Under the pieces are notes generated by a model. The model worked only from the letters and a program-made list of their open reading frames with translations, was not told the DNA's origin and ran no database searches. The position numbers and the translations under genes were made by a program. Shown piece after piece: positions 49,233 through 61,104 of a DNA stretch of 64,000 nucleotides (positions are counted from its first letter, which is position 1; every line of letters starts with the position of its first letter). The stretch is from Siderastrea siderea (lineage: Eukaryota > Cnidaria > Anthozoa > Scleractinia > Rhizangiidae). The stretch lies in the NCBI GenBank assembly GCA_964030785.1, contig OZ034972.1, forward strand, positions 21,103,183 to 21,167,182, written 5' to 3'.

Positions 49233-52200
49233 TTATGCTGTCATATAAACTAAAATCCGTCGGTCGCCTTTAAATCCCAGTCGCCCATGCTGAACTGCCA
49301 AGTTATCCAACACTAACAAATCGCCCTTCCTCCATTGAAACCCCACTGCGCATGTCCACTTGCCGGCCACTATCTGTTGTAGTATCGTGGGCTCGATTTC
49401 GCTTCCATCTCCGTAATAACTGTGCGTGGGCAATTTGTGATCCGGGATCTCACCAAATCCGGGGAGAAGCCGGTAATATGATCCATTGTGTGTTACTACC
49501 TGGTTAAACCAGGTCTTCTTGCATGTTACCGGGTGATGAATGCATGGGGGTCTGATTTGCCAGATGTACAAATCTCCACTGGAGTCCCATGTGATGTTTC
49601 TGCCTTGTTCCTTCGCTTTTTTTTCTACAGCCTATAGAATAATAATAAAACAAACAAACGATCAATCAGTCAATGACAATCGGACAGTCAGTCAGTCAAT
49701 TAATCAAGGGGGTTAGTTTCTAAAGAAACTGTGGTGCTGCGTCAGTGGGGAAGTGAAACACAAAACTTTGGATTTATCAACTGAGTTGATAAGGTAAATT
49801 GGCCACCGGAAAGAAATTCAAAGCTGACGTTTCCAGCGTTAGCCCTTTGTCAGAGCGAATCCATTCGTGAGTCAATTAAACAGTCAGTCAGTCAGTCAGT
49901 CAGTCAGTCAGTCAGTCAGACAGACAGACAGTCAGCAAGTCAAGCAGTCAGTCAGTCAGTCAGTTAGTCAGTCAGTCAGTCAGTCAGTCAGTCAGTCAGT
50001 CGGATAGCCAGCAAGTCAAGCAGTGAGTCAGTCAGTCAGTCAGTCAGACAGACAGACAGACAGTCAGCAAGTCAAGCAGTGAATCAGTCAGTCAGTCAGT
50101 CAGTCAGACAGACAGACAGACAGACAGTCAGCAAGTCAAGCAGTGAATCAGTCAGTCAGTCAGTCAGTCAGTCAGTCAGTCAGTCAGTCAGTCAGTCAGT
50201 CAGTCAGTCAGCCAGCCAGCCAGCAAGTCAAGCAGTGAGTCAGTCAGTCAGTGCACTGGCAGGAAGTGCTTTACGTAAAGGAAAGAGCTTTAAAGGCCTA
50301 CCTCTCTGTTGTCTGTTTGATACACGTGCTGCCAGTTCATGTACTCTCCATTGGACTTGTCAGGCAGATATCTCACGTATCGCACTTGTTTTTCTTCAAA
50401 TCTGCGCACGATGTCAGGATCCAGTGTAGAGAGAAGCTCGCTGTTTTTAACCAGCGGTGTTTCACCTCCACAGCCATCAGCAGGCTCTTGCGCGCAGAAG
50501 AAGAAAATCTGTGGGGGAGAGGCGTAGAGGTAAACACGGGGGATTCGTGAGAGGCCCCACGAATCGCACCACATTGAGGGATTTTTGGAATTCTTCAAAG
50601 TCTCAAAGGAAAGATGCCGAAAACTTACAGAACAACGCATAGCATTCAACCAGACTGCCCCTTAGAAGCTTTCTGATTTGACTGTTCTTTTAATTAACAT
50701 GACCAACATTTTTTTTTTTTTTTTTTTTTTGCCATAAATTGGAGTTTTTATTATATTTTGTCCAGGAAATTTTACACTGAGTATTTTACAGTATTTACAA
50801 TATATTCTTACTTAAAGCTAAATAAGAAACCAAAAGAAGGATGCATGGTAGTTCGCATTTCGGCAATGTTCAGCAATTATTCTCAATACGGCATTTATTT
50901 TTGAGTTGAGTAGTAAACTCTTGGAGGGAGATGGCTTTGTTGTTTAACTTACTTGAATATAGATAGTGGCGCATAAAGAGGGTGGTATAGTTAAATTTCT
51001 TCGTTATTTCTCTGTCGTATAAATCAGAGATTACACCAAATAACATTTCTTCTGTTGTTGGGGTGATCTGACACGCGTTTGTTGCGTTAAACCATTGCAA
51101 AACGCCTTTTACAAATGCCTTCGTAAAAGAGCATTCAATAAATGTGTGGTCAATGGAGTCGTTCTGTCCGCAGTATATGCATTCATCATCCTCCTTGATA
51201 CCAAATTTGAATAATTCTCTCTTCGTTACTATAATTCTATGTATGAACTTGAAGTGAAACTCTTTGAGTTTATTTTCCTTACAAACATTTTTAAGCGACT
51301 TAAAGATCCTACACCAAGAATCTTCGTTTAGAGAGAGACTTTTACTGGATGTTACTAAAACGGGGAATGGGGAATGGGGAATGGGGAATGGGGAATGGGG
51401 AATGGGGAATGGGGAATGGGGAATGGGGAATGGGGAATGAGAAATAGTGGTCAGCGGTAATACCTAAAAAGTTAAGTTGGAGTCTGCGCAGTACGGCAAA
51501 GAAACGAGGATTGCACGTGGAGAGCGAAAGATGGAAGGTAAGAATATTTATCTGTCAGTTTTTCCCGAGTTTTTGGGATTATTGAGTTTCTGTTTATTAA
51601 AATTAACCAAAAATATTGATTTGCAGGTAATGAGAGAAACGATGATGTTTAGGATCACGAGGTTATCGTTATCGACAGGTTGGAATAAAAAGATTCGTAT
51701 CACTTTGAGTACAGTCGCTTCGAGCGTTACAGTGAAACCCATTAATCCATGAACGCCTAAATTATTTCTGGAATGTTTATTGTTCTGCGACCAATCAGAT
51801 TCGAGACGTAACCGCAACAAACCGCAAGAGTAATTAGCTGAAAGGTTTCGATCACGAAACGAGTCGGTGGCTTTTGCGTCCACGATAAATTCTCAGTTTC
51901 ACCGCCGATTAACAAACACTCTGAAATTGTTATTTTGTTTTCTATTTCAGAGTTTATGCATAAACAAAGAATAACTACAAACGATATTTTACTGAAAAGA
52001 GATAAATAATCGAACAGACACGGCTAGGAGCGCGTCTGGGAGCAGAATCGAGAGCAGAATAATTGTATTCAGTTTTTGGGTATTTTGATCGGGACCTCGA
52101 GTGTCGGTTGACAATTTTGAATTCCCGTTTTCCTACCTTTAGCTCTCTTTAGTACGTGACATGCCGTCGAATCGACCGTTAAGCAGAAAATCGCCCAAAA

Positions 52201-55200
52201 CGGCCACCAGAAGCTCGGAAAAGCGATAAAAACACAGCAAAAACAAGACAGGTAAGGTTTTTTAAACTTTATTTCGATTTTAATGTATTTTCGGCGGAAA
52301 ACCGCCGATTATTTTCGATCGAATTTCAGCTCCATACAAACTCTCATATTACGCTTTGGTTACCTGTGGTATCTGCAACGGCAGGCGTGTTTGTGTTTGC
52401 CGTGAAAACTCCGGTCTAACAGAAACTGCAGTAATTATTTGCTCTACTGCAATAATCGGCGGTGAAACTGCGTGACATCTTGGACGGAAGAGTTTTGCCG
52501 TGAATGAGCTTGATACACTGTTCTCCTCACCACAGTAGGGTAAAGAAAAACTTTTGCAAAGTTATTCAGTTAACTGTTTTGGTCAAACAGGGAAAAGGTT
52601 GAAACCTACAAATGATTAGAACTGACAACACTGGAGAGGCCGTTTTTTAAAAAATCAAAAACTGAATACAATTATTCTGCTCTCGATTCTGCTCCCAGAC
52701 GCGCTCCTAGCCGTGTCTGTTCGATTATTTATCTCTTTTCAGTAAAATATCGTTTATAGTTATTCTTTGCTTATGCATAAACTCTGAAATAGAAAAAAAA
52801 ATAACAATTTCAGAGTGTTTGTTAATCGGCGGTGAAACTGAGAATTTATCGTGGACGCAAAAGCCACCGACTCATTTCGTGATCGAAACCTTTCAGCTAA
52901 TTACTCTTGCGGTTTGTTGCGGTTACGTCTCGAATCTGATTTGTCGCGGAACAATAAACATTCCAGAAATAATTTTAGGCGTTCATGGTTTAATGGGTTT
53001 CACTGTAACGCTCGAAGCGACTGTACTCAAAGTGATACGAATCTTTTTATTCCAACCTGTCGATAACGATAACCTCGTGATCCTAAATATCATCGTTACT
53101 CTCATCACCTGCAAATCAATATTTTTGGTTAATTTTAATAAACAGAAACTCAATAATCCCAAAAACTCGGGAAAAACTGACAGATAAATATTCTTACCTT
53201 CCATCTTTCGCTCTCCATGTGCAATCCTCGTTTCTTTGCCGTACTGCGCAGACTCCAACTTAATTTTTTAGGTATTACCGCTGACCACAATTTCTCATTC
53301 CCCATTCCCCATTCCCCATTCCCCATTCCCCATTCCCCATTCCCCATTCCCCGTTTTAGTAACATCCGACTTTTACTCCACCGTTTGGCACCAGTTTGAT
53401 TGTCTGTATGGGTTTTGTCATTAAGTAATTTGTAAAAATCTTTTGATTTAGCTTTTCCCAGATTAATTTGTATAGTGTCATTCAAGTTGAAGATTTTATT
53501 ATCGCTTGTGAAATATAGCTTGTTAAAGGTGGCAGTATCTTTTGCCTTTGTCAATAAACGGTTCGGTATTGCGCTAATTATTTGATAATACTGAAGAAAG
53601 TTAGTTTGGCATCCGTATTTATCAGAGAACTCCTTGAAAGTTAAGAAGTTTCCATCATTTTTAAGAAGGTCTTTAATAGAGACAACTCCTTTCTTGAACC
53701 ATTCATTAATATAGACTGGCTTCCCGTCAACTAGTATGTCTTTGTTGTTGAATAGAACTATATCTTGTGATTGGTCATAGCCATAGAGAGCTTTCAATTC
53801 ATTGAAAGAGTCGAGTATATTTTTATAAAAAACGGGTAGTTGGTTGAAATACTTCGCATTGTAGTTGCACCTCAGTATAAAATCTAGACCTCCCATTTTT
53901 CTGAAGAAATGGTTTGGAACTGTGCACCAACTCCTCTTGCCTGTGTCCAGTAATCGAGCGATCCAAACAAGATTGAGCGATTTGAACATTAGTCCTATAT
54001 CAGTCATGCGTAATCCACCTTTACTGGTATCTTGATAGAGTCCTGATCTTTTTATTTTGTCTTTCTTGTTTTTCCAAAGAAATTTGAAACATTTTGTTTT
54101 AACAGTGTCTTCGATTCCTGCAGGAACGACAAGATTTGATGCTGAATAAATAAGCTGAGATAAGCCCAGAGTTTTGATTATCATTACTTTTCCAAACAGA
54201 GTCAGATCCCGTGCACTCCACATATCGAGTTTTGTTTGTAATACTTTTAGTTTTTGATTAAAATTAAGCTCGTTGTTTCTTTTCTCGTCATACGAGAAGT
54301 GAACTCCAAGTATCTTAACGGGACTGCGCATCCACTTCATTCCAAGTGGGTTGCTCGTATTATTTGCCCATTTCCCTAACCAAATCGCCTTCGTTTTCTT
54401 CACATTTAAACACAGACCGGCTATCTTGCCAAACTCTTCTACCAATTTCAAGGCCCTTTCAACAGAAGCTAAGTCAGCACAAAAAATGTTGGTGTCATCC
54501 GCAAACAGAGACAATTTGACTTCATTTCCGAATATCTTGATTCCATTGTAACTTGGGTCCTGACGGATTTTATGAGCTAGAATTTCAGCTGAAAGAATAA
54601 ACAGGTAGGGAGACAGGGGGCAACCCTGTCTCACACCTTTTGACGGTTTAAACCAGTTGGTTGCAAAGCCGTTATTAAGCACTGTACTCTCTACGTTCGT
54701 ATAGAAAGTGCTAACCCATCCTTTTATGTCCGAACCAAAGTTGAAGTAATCTAGCGTCTTCATTATAAAGGGCCATTCAATAGAATCAAAAGCTTTGCGG
54801 AAATCTAATGACACTAATATCCCTGGTATCTTTTGCAATTTGGTGTATTCCATTATATCGGATATAAGCCTGATGTTTTCTCCTATATATCTCCCTTTCA
54901 CGAAGCCCGTTTGGTCTGGATGGATTAGATTTGGGAGTATTGACTCGAGACGTTTAGCTATTGCTTTTGCTGCTATCTTAAAATCCACGTTTAATAATGT
55001 AATAGGCCGCCAATTTGATAATTCTAACAAAGAACCATCCTCTTTTGGGATTAACGTGATTACCCCCCTTCGTTGCGAAATGGTAAGCTCGTTAACCTCG
55101 TGAGCTTCATTAAAGCTTGCTATTAAATCGTTTCCTATTAAGTCAAAAAAAAAATTATAAAATTCAGCTGTAAACCCGTCTTCACCGGGTGCCTTGTCAT

Positions 55201-58200
55201 TCTGAAAAGTTTCTAGAACCTTTTTACATTCGTGAAACGTCAAAGGGCCTTCTAGGCTATCCCGTTCGTCGTCTGAAAGCTTAGGGATCTCTAGATTTTG
55301 GATAAAATTGTCATACGCGTCATCGCTAAAAGTGTTTTGTGATGTAAGTAAGTCTTTGTAGTACGCTTCAATGTGGTTTAGGATTAATTTCTCGTTGTTT
55401 GTGATTGAATCATCTTGCAGTCGAAGTTCGCCTATAGTTTTTTGTTATAATTTCGTTTTTCCAGATTAAAGAAATATTTTGTCGGACGTTCTCCATTCTC
55501 CACCCAGTGACACTTTGCCCTGAACATAGCTTGCTTTCCTTTGTCCTCGTAAATTGATCTAAGTTCCGTTTTAAGGTTTTCATATTCCTGTAACACTTGA
55601 TCAATGTGACTGGAGAAAAAGTTATTGCAAATAAAAACATCCAAATGATCTAATTGTCGTTTGATTTCTTGTTCTCGATGATAGGTCGACTTAGCTTTAC
55701 TTTTTGCATAAGAAATGCTTGCAGTTCTTATTTCCATCTTCATCATCTCCCAAAAGAGTCTCTTGTCTGTTAAATAACTATAGTAGCTTCGAGCTTGAGT
55801 GTACGTGTCCCGAATCATAGCGACATAATATTCATCCTTTAACAAGGTGTTGTTGAATTTCCATAGACCAGGGCCCCTGGGGGTTTTACCTTCCCAGGAC
55901 AGTGAAATGTAAATTGCAGCGTGGTCAGGCGCTATGGAAGGATAAATTTCTGTTTTCTTAACACTTCTTGTGATATTTTTGGCTACCAGGAAAAAGTCAA
56001 GTCTCGATTTCATTTTTAGGCTTTTTGACTCATACGTAAACTTGCGAAGCTTAGGATGGCGTACCCTTTGAATATCCACTAGGTCAAACATATCCATAGT
56101 GGTCAAGACAAGATCACTATAATTAGATGGTTTCCACGGTGTTCCTCCAATTTTATCTTTTTTTGACAACGTACAATTCCAGTCACCGCCTACGACAAGC
56201 GCCGTAAAATCTGTTTTATCCATGATACAGTTGTTGAGTTCTTGCATAAACTCAAGTTGATTAGTCTGGTTGTTAGGTGCATAGATGTTGCAGAGTGACA
56301 CCTTTTGAGAGCCCAGAGTAATAGTTATTAAAATTATTCGGCCTGAGGAGTTGGCATAAGAATAGTCAATTTGGTAGTTCACAGGAGGATTAATTAGAAT
56401 GCAGACACCTTTACTATGGTTAGTGCCATGGGAAAAGAATAGCTCGCCACCCCATTCATTTTTCCATAAAATTTCATCGGCAGGTTCAGAATATGTTTCT
56501 TGTAGAAAATAAATGTTTGCTTTTTGATCTTTCAGATAGGAAAATATGCTCCTCCTTTTGGTTTGTTCCCTAATTCCCCGAACGTTTAAAGATAGAATAT
56601 TCAAGTTCACTGTAGTACACATATATCAAAGTAGGAAAACAAAAATGAAGCTAAACACTCACACAACAACCAAAACATCAGGAACAAAAAAACAAAAAAC
56701 CACAACAACAACAAGAGTTTTCTTTCAGCAGACCCTTAGATCCCTTCCCAGACTAATAGAGAAAAAAATTAATATTGCCCTGCTTACTGGGAGAGTCGTA
56801 CATGTCGTACCATTATTCCTTCCGTTGCTTTTACAAGGACGCTATAGGTCTTCCAAGTCACTTTGCTCGTAAATTCTGATCGGGTCACCCTCAGGTGAAG
56901 TTTTTATGAATATTTTTCCGTCGAATGACCAGGCGCTAAATACTAACCCGTCCTTACGCTTATCGTTCGCTTTCTTTAAAAGATCCTTTCTGAAGGTCGT
57001 CAGGTTCTCGTTGATAAAAATTCGACCCTGGCCAACCATTACACGTGCAGCAGTTGACGCGTCTGGATAGACGTCGGTTACCCTGATGTTTTTCAGCTTG
57101 GTTCTTGCTTTGTATAACCTGCTCTTTGCTTTATGGCTCTGGAATTTAACTAGAATTGAACCAACACCTTTACTCTTGATTTTGTGGGAAATATTGATGT
57201 CCTCAGGTGACATGGGGACTTCGAGCACTTCAGCGAGTTTCAGTACAACTTCTTCGGTGGACGAATAGAGACTGTCAGGAATTCCACAAATTTCAAGAGA
57301 TTGCTTTCTTGTATACTGTTCTAGGTTGTCCTGAAGACAATAGAGTTCGGCTATTTCTCCTTGTTGATCGTCAATTTTCTTCCTGGCAGCAACTAGTTCG
57401 TTTTCTAACGAAAGGTTTTGATCCTTCGATTTTTTGATCGACTCCTTCATTGCATCAATTTCGTCTTTCTGCTCCTTTATCAAGCTCCTGAGCTCTGCCA
57501 GGTCTTTGGTAAGCTTGGCGTTTTCTCGAAGGATATTGGACACGTCAATCTTTATATCGACAAGCATTTCTTTGAGCTCCAGGCGGCTGGGTTCCTCGGT
57601 TTCTTCCTCCACGGGGTCGTTCTCTTTGGACGCCATATTTACACGTTTGGAAGAGGACTGATCTTCTTCGATGGAGCCACGTTCTCCTCGCTTATGTTTT
57701 CGTCTGGTCATAAGTAACCGCACTAAAGCAGCATAGCTCTGAGGTTCAATTTCAAAGCTAAAGGCCGACAAAAAGTACTAAAACTGAAAATTTGGGAAGG
57801 GATCGGCTTCTCCTTCAAAAATCGTGCCACCGCACGTCGCGTCCGCGCATGCTCGCGTCCGCGCATGACCAACATAATTTCCTTAATTTCCTTTTTTTCT
57901 TGAAAACTGCTTACCTTGGATGGGTAGACTTCAGTGTAAGACATTTCGTTGTGTGGATTTATAGTAATCTCATCAGGGTCATTGTTAGCAGTGTACGTCC
58001 CTACGTTCTTGTCAATTTTTGTGCGGAACGATGTGCCACCTTCATATGTCAAACTTTTCCATGGGATTCCCTGAGCAATGATCGAAAAATCCTGCGCCGT
58101 TTGAGCTGGGAGATTGCGGAATAATATGGCAGGGTAATTTGCGAGGTTTTCTGCCACATATTCTATACATTTTACAGTCAGCTCAGCGAGAGAGGACTGG

Positions 58201-58493
58201 TGTGGATTGTTAACAAGCACGCCATGTGGGAATGAGTCTCTTGGCTCCCCAAGGAACTCTGGGAAACCCTCGCCTGTTGAGCCTACTGTGAACGGCCTGT
58301 CTTTAAGCCTTGACTTGAATTTAGTCACGAGCTCCTCTCTAGGTAGCGGCTGAAGGATGGTTGTTGATGTGGAGCTTAGTAATGACGAAGAGAAGCAGAT
58401 GTTATATGCTATTGGTGTCCTTCGGCTGAGAAGGAAAGGGAACTTAGGAGGTCTGCAGACAGATGTGCGAAGCCACAGATGACTAACCGCCAT
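49233..58493 (-). CDS. TauD/clavaminate-synthase-like Fe(II)/2OG dioxygenase, copy B
   Basis: Paralogue of copy A with the same three-exon structure: 58493-57915 (193 codons), 50508-50302 (69 codons) and 49631-49233 (132 codons plus stop), 394 residues. Exons 2 and 3 have exactly the same lengths as in copy A (207 and 399 bp). Iron ligands are His181/Glu183 in NPHNEMSY and His377 in VQHGRLGF; GGETPLVKN is conserved. The N-terminus is again Arg-rich and may be a mitochondrial presequence. The reading frame is intact in all exons although intron 1 is 7.4 kb because of a LINE with a nested foldback element. Intron 2 carries a CAGT array. The gene is likely still functional, subject to splicing across the enlarged intron. 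Confidence 0.9.
49715..49872. repeat. Dispersed-repeat fragment in intron 2 of dioxygenase B
   Basis: GGATTTATCAACTGAGTTGA, then GGCCACCGGAAAGAAATTCA, AAGCTGACGTTTCCAGCGTT and AGCCCTTTGTCAGAGCGAAT. On the minus strand it reads SDKGLTLETSA, a phrase I recall from dispersed cnidarian retroelement fragments. Classification is uncertain. Confidence 0.45.
49878..50245. repeat. CAGT microsatellite in intron 2 of dioxygenase B
   Basis: Long CAGT tracts are broken by repeated CAGACAGACAG...CAGCAAGTCAAGCAGTGA blocks (a higher-order period of roughly 75 bp, three to four copies). This is the counterpart of the array in intron 2 of copy A. The SQSV ORF is an artefact. Confidence 0.95.
50870..56622 (-). 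pseudogene. LINE ORF2: endonuclease-reverse transcriptase, split by insertion and frameshift
   Basis: Mobilises the LINE by target-primed reverse transcription. From ATG 56622 the AP-like endonuclease shows LSLNVRGI, LQETY, GGDWNCT, SRLDFFL and APDHAA. At about 55437-55442, in an A run, the frame meets a stop (KKL then TAG); reading continues in the next frame as TIGELRLQDDS, so one base was gained or lost. The reverse transcriptase follows: PDQTGFVKGR, motif A VSLDFRKAFDSIEW, motif B GVRQGCPLSPYLF and motif C LFADDTNIF. At 53378 the coding sequence stops at the foldback element and resumes at 51336 through a CCHC knuckle (CIYC, seven residues, His, four residues, Cys) to TGA at 50870. It is otherwise open throughout, so the copy is young. 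Confidence 0.9.
51347..53367. mobile_element. Mutator-like foldback element inserted in the LINE
   Basis: This 2021-bp element has very long inverted arms (about 51347-52078 and 52656-53367) that are nearly identical. The ends are GGATGTTACTAAAACGGGG and its reverse complement. GACTTTTACT is duplicated at 51337-51346 and 53368-53377, a 10-bp target duplication. Inside each tip is a GGGGAAT tandem array: 11 units at 51362-51438 and 8 units (as ATTCCCC) at 53297-53352. The loop (about 52079-52655) has no recognised gene. The mirrored small ORFs in the arms have no recognised domain. Long inverted arms and a 9-10-bp duplication fit non-autonomous Mutator-like elements. Confidence 0.85.
56842..57711 (-). 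CDS. LINE ORF1: coiled-coil RNA-binding protein
   Basis: 289 residues from ATG 57711; this start is preferred to the upstream TTG at 57771 because it is the first ATG of the frame. A basic N-terminus (RRKHKRGERG) leads into a long heptad-rich coiled coil (about 45-135, LKEMLVDIKIDVSNI... IKEQKDEIDAMKESIKK), then an RRM-like region around NLEQYTRKQSLEICGIP and a C-terminal domain with ILVKF and TKLKNIRVTDVYPD, the L1-type ORF1p order. It would bind LINE RNA as a trimer. It appears intact. About 220 bp separate it from ORF2. Confidence 0.85.
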   Translation of the reverse strand: MTRRKHKRGERGSIEEDQSSSKRVNMASKENDPVEEETEEPSRLELKEMLVDIKIDVSNILRENAKLTKDLAELRSLIKEQKDEIDAMKESIKKSKDQNLSLENELVAARKKIDDQQGEIAELYCLQDNLEQYTRKQSLEICGIPDSLYSSTEEVVLKLAEVLEVPMSPEDINISHKIKSKGVGSILVKFQSHKAKSRLYKARTKLKNIRVTDVYPDASTAARVMVGQGRIFINENLTTFRKDLLKKANDKRKDGLVFSAWSFDGKIFIKTSPEGDPIRIYEQSDLEDL

Positions 58494-59818
58494 ATTCAGT
58501 CTGCTGGATCAAATAAAGGCTAGTTTTTATGCAATGTCCAAATTAATGCAAGCATAACCACAAGATACGTACGCGTAAACCGTCTGTCCGTCTATACTAG
58601 GAGCCCGAGCACTAGTGCAAGCAAACAAAGTGCAATAACACTGCATGTGCGCCTGCATGTGTTACTGTGTGCTTGTACTTATCGTGCATGTAAACAATGG
58701 TTGCATCATACATGTAAATCAGCTTCAGCTTAATGTACGTTAGGTTGTTGCTGCTAGTCCTTTTGTTCTCCTGGGTCCGTAGTTTTCTTTTTGAAGGGCA
58801 AGATGATTTCATTATGGTCTCTCTTAACTACAATCTGCTAATTTGAATATTCAAGTTCTCAAAAGAAAATCACGTGTTTAAAAATATTTATCAGCCTTGG
58901 AGAATTTTTTGGTTAATTATAGACCAAAAATTTAGTAAAATTTGTCATCTTGGAAATGGGACAGTACTTGGCGCAAATCATTTTACATCGGATTTTAGAT
59001 GTTTGTCGTAGAAACACTATATTTTACGTTGCGTTTTCCTCATTTCCAAGATGGAGGATTTTTCCGAGAACTGAAAAGTCTATTTTACAAGATATAAATT
59101 GAGGGTTTAAACTCCAATATCAAAAACGAAACAGCGAACGAGAGAAAATGAGTCTATTCGAGCTCATATGGAAATCACCCACCGTGGCTGGTTTTCAAGT
59201 CACCTCAAACATAATAACTTCTCGGTTTATACATCGTTAATGGCAGTTTTTGCATATGGCTATAAACCTCAATCTGCCGTTTGCTGTCTGCCTTTTAAAA
59301 ATGAAACATTTTATTCTTAAGCTTCGCGTACACTACTTTAAAGCTAAAATACACAAAAAAAGTAGCTTTCTAACCATTTAATGCGGTTTCCTTATCCTAG
59401 AAATTAATTTCTTGAAGGATAAAATAAATTCAACGATTGAAAGATGACATACGTCAAGCATTGTATAGCACAATTCTAGGAAGTCAAGTCGGCGTTGACC
59501 AAGATTTTCAGCACCCCGCTACTTCTCGTATTTTCAACTCTCTTATCAGTGTCACAGTCATACGTTTCTTCACGTATCGATTACGGACACTGCATATTTA
59601 ATATACAGACACTTCTATTATTGTTTAGTATAAAGCTACTAGCGTTCTATCATAAATGCTGCAATCTGATTGGCTACCCTACTCGCAATCTATTCCGTGA
59701 TAGATAGTGAGTAGCGAAAAGGTGAGTGGCAGGCAGTCTTATACTTCAAAATAACAGTGCAATGATGTAAAACTTTTTACTTTAGTGGAATATTAATCGA
59801 GATTTATACTAAAACCAT
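58494..59818. other. Upstream region of dioxygenase B, nothing recognised
   Basis: Promoter and 5' UTR of copy B should lie here. The part near 59660-59720 (GCAATCTGATTGGCTACC, TGATAGATAGTGAGTAG) looks like a dispersed repeat. No ORF with a recognisable domain. Confidence 0.35.
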
Positions 59819-59912
59819 TAGATTATTCGCTCTCGATTTCTATGCGTGATAGTTGATTCGGCCTTCGGCCTCATCAACTATCACGCGATAGAAATCTCGA
59901 GCTCATAATCTA
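59819..59912. repeat. 94-bp palindrome
   Basis: The arms pair around the centre GCCTTCGGC (about 59861-59870) through CGTGATAGTTGAT/ATCAACTATCACG and the outer TAGATTAT/ATAATCTA. It is a near-perfect hairpin with a few mismatches and one short bulge, in intergenic sequence. Either a tiny foldback element or a structured RNA; the former is more likely in this repeat-rich setting. Confidence 0.75.
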
Positions 59913-60928
59913 ATTGTTAAATACAAGAGAGGTCAACATTGATACAAACGCTAGCTGTATCGGATGTTATAGGTTGTTTCAATGCAAGGCAGATAAGTCG
60001 CCGATTCGAGACAACCTTAAACTTAAAAATCACAGATTCGAGACAACCTTGAACCTAAAAATCACAAAAATTGCCCCGTACTTCTCAACTAGGCAAAACT
60101 GACTCGATTGTTCCGAAATACCCGGAAAATATCACATGTTCTTAGTATTATATGACAATTCAAGTCAAACAAGCTTTACGTTCTTATTTCCGTCGAAATT
60201 ATCGTGTCTCGTATGTGAACCATTTTGTGTAAAAGGCTTAAGAGGTTTTAGTAAGACTCAAGTTAGCGAAATAAAGTGGGACTTTAACCAGTGAATGTGA
60301 TGAAATCACGAGTCTCGGAGTGTCATGCCCCGCTAACGATCTTTTCTTTTGATTCGTTGCTGTCTCACTACACCTTTACTAGAAAGTTAGCAATAAAGAA
60401 CTTAAAACGACCTAGTTCTGTATACAATCGACTTTGAGTGGGTTTGGAATCAATTTTTGGTTGCATCGAATCGACTTTGTATCGAAACGGTCAGGGATGG
60501 CCTTGTGCATTTCGTGTCCGTATTTTGAAAAGATCTTTAGACTTAGCGGAGCCATACGGAGTAGAGAGCAGTTGTTTACATTTTCAACCACCGATACTCT
60601 ATCCTTTCCTAATATGAGAGGAAAACGTACCTTCGCCTCCGCGATATTTGAAGTTCCAATTTCCTGAACAGGCAATTTGTAAATAAGATCTATAAGATGG
60701 ACTGTTGAATTTCGTGATCGTCGAGGTCGATTTGCTATTTTGCTTCGTATGCAAATTGAAGTTCAGGAGTCAGATCTTGCGTGACGAGCGAAATCTATAA
60801 GTATAAATAAAAGAATTCACGGACTCACGAAATCTAAGGAAAGAACAAAGCTATATATAGGGGACAGTCAGTAATTACTCAGTAAACAGTGCCTTAAAAA
60901 ATTTTCACTAATTTTAGCGTGAACAATA

Positions 60929-61102
60929 CAGTAGCCCCCGCGCTATCTCAAACCCGAGTTATCTCGAAGTCCCCATTTTCTCGAACTGGAATTCGTTTCC
61001 CTTTGTTGATGTTGTTTAGTTTTGTACTCTTGGCTTTCTCGAACCCCCGTTATCTTGAACAGTTTTTGCTTCCCTTCGTGTGCGAGATAGCTAAGTCTAC
61101 AG
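60929..61102. mobile_element. Short MITE flanked by TA, pogo/Tc1-like
   Basis: TA borders the element (60927-60928 and 61103-61104). The left end CAGTAGCCCCCGCGCTATCT and the right end (reverse complement CTGTAGACTTAGCTATCTCG) are imperfect inverted repeats sharing GTAG and GCTATCTC. The interior has TCTCGAAC words in repeated form. Non-coding. Confidence 0.55.
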
Positions 61103-61104
61103 TA

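Larger units (their letters stand above)
50710..57863 (-). mobile_element. L1/Tx1-type LINE, nearly full length, inserted in dioxygenase B intron 1
   Basis: The element runs on the minus strand from about 57863 (5') to a poly-A tail (21 T on the plus strand, 50710-50730). CATGACCAACAT is duplicated at both ends (50698-50709 and 57864-57875), the target-site duplication. It contains ORF1 (57711-56842) and ORF2 (56622-50870). Without the foldback insertion at 51347-53367 it is about 5.1 kb. The same orientation as the host gene means its poly-A signals could act on the host transcript. Confidence 0.92.

Noticed and set aside
49878..50245. CRISPR-like spacing in the CAGT/CAGCAAGTCAAGCAGTGA array
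   Set aside because: The genome is eukaryotic, units are simple-sequence variants and there are no unique spacers.
51477..53258. Mirrored small ORFs in the two foldback arms
   Set aside because: They are the same sequence seen twice by inverted repetition, with no recognisable domain; shorter alternatives exist in every frame.
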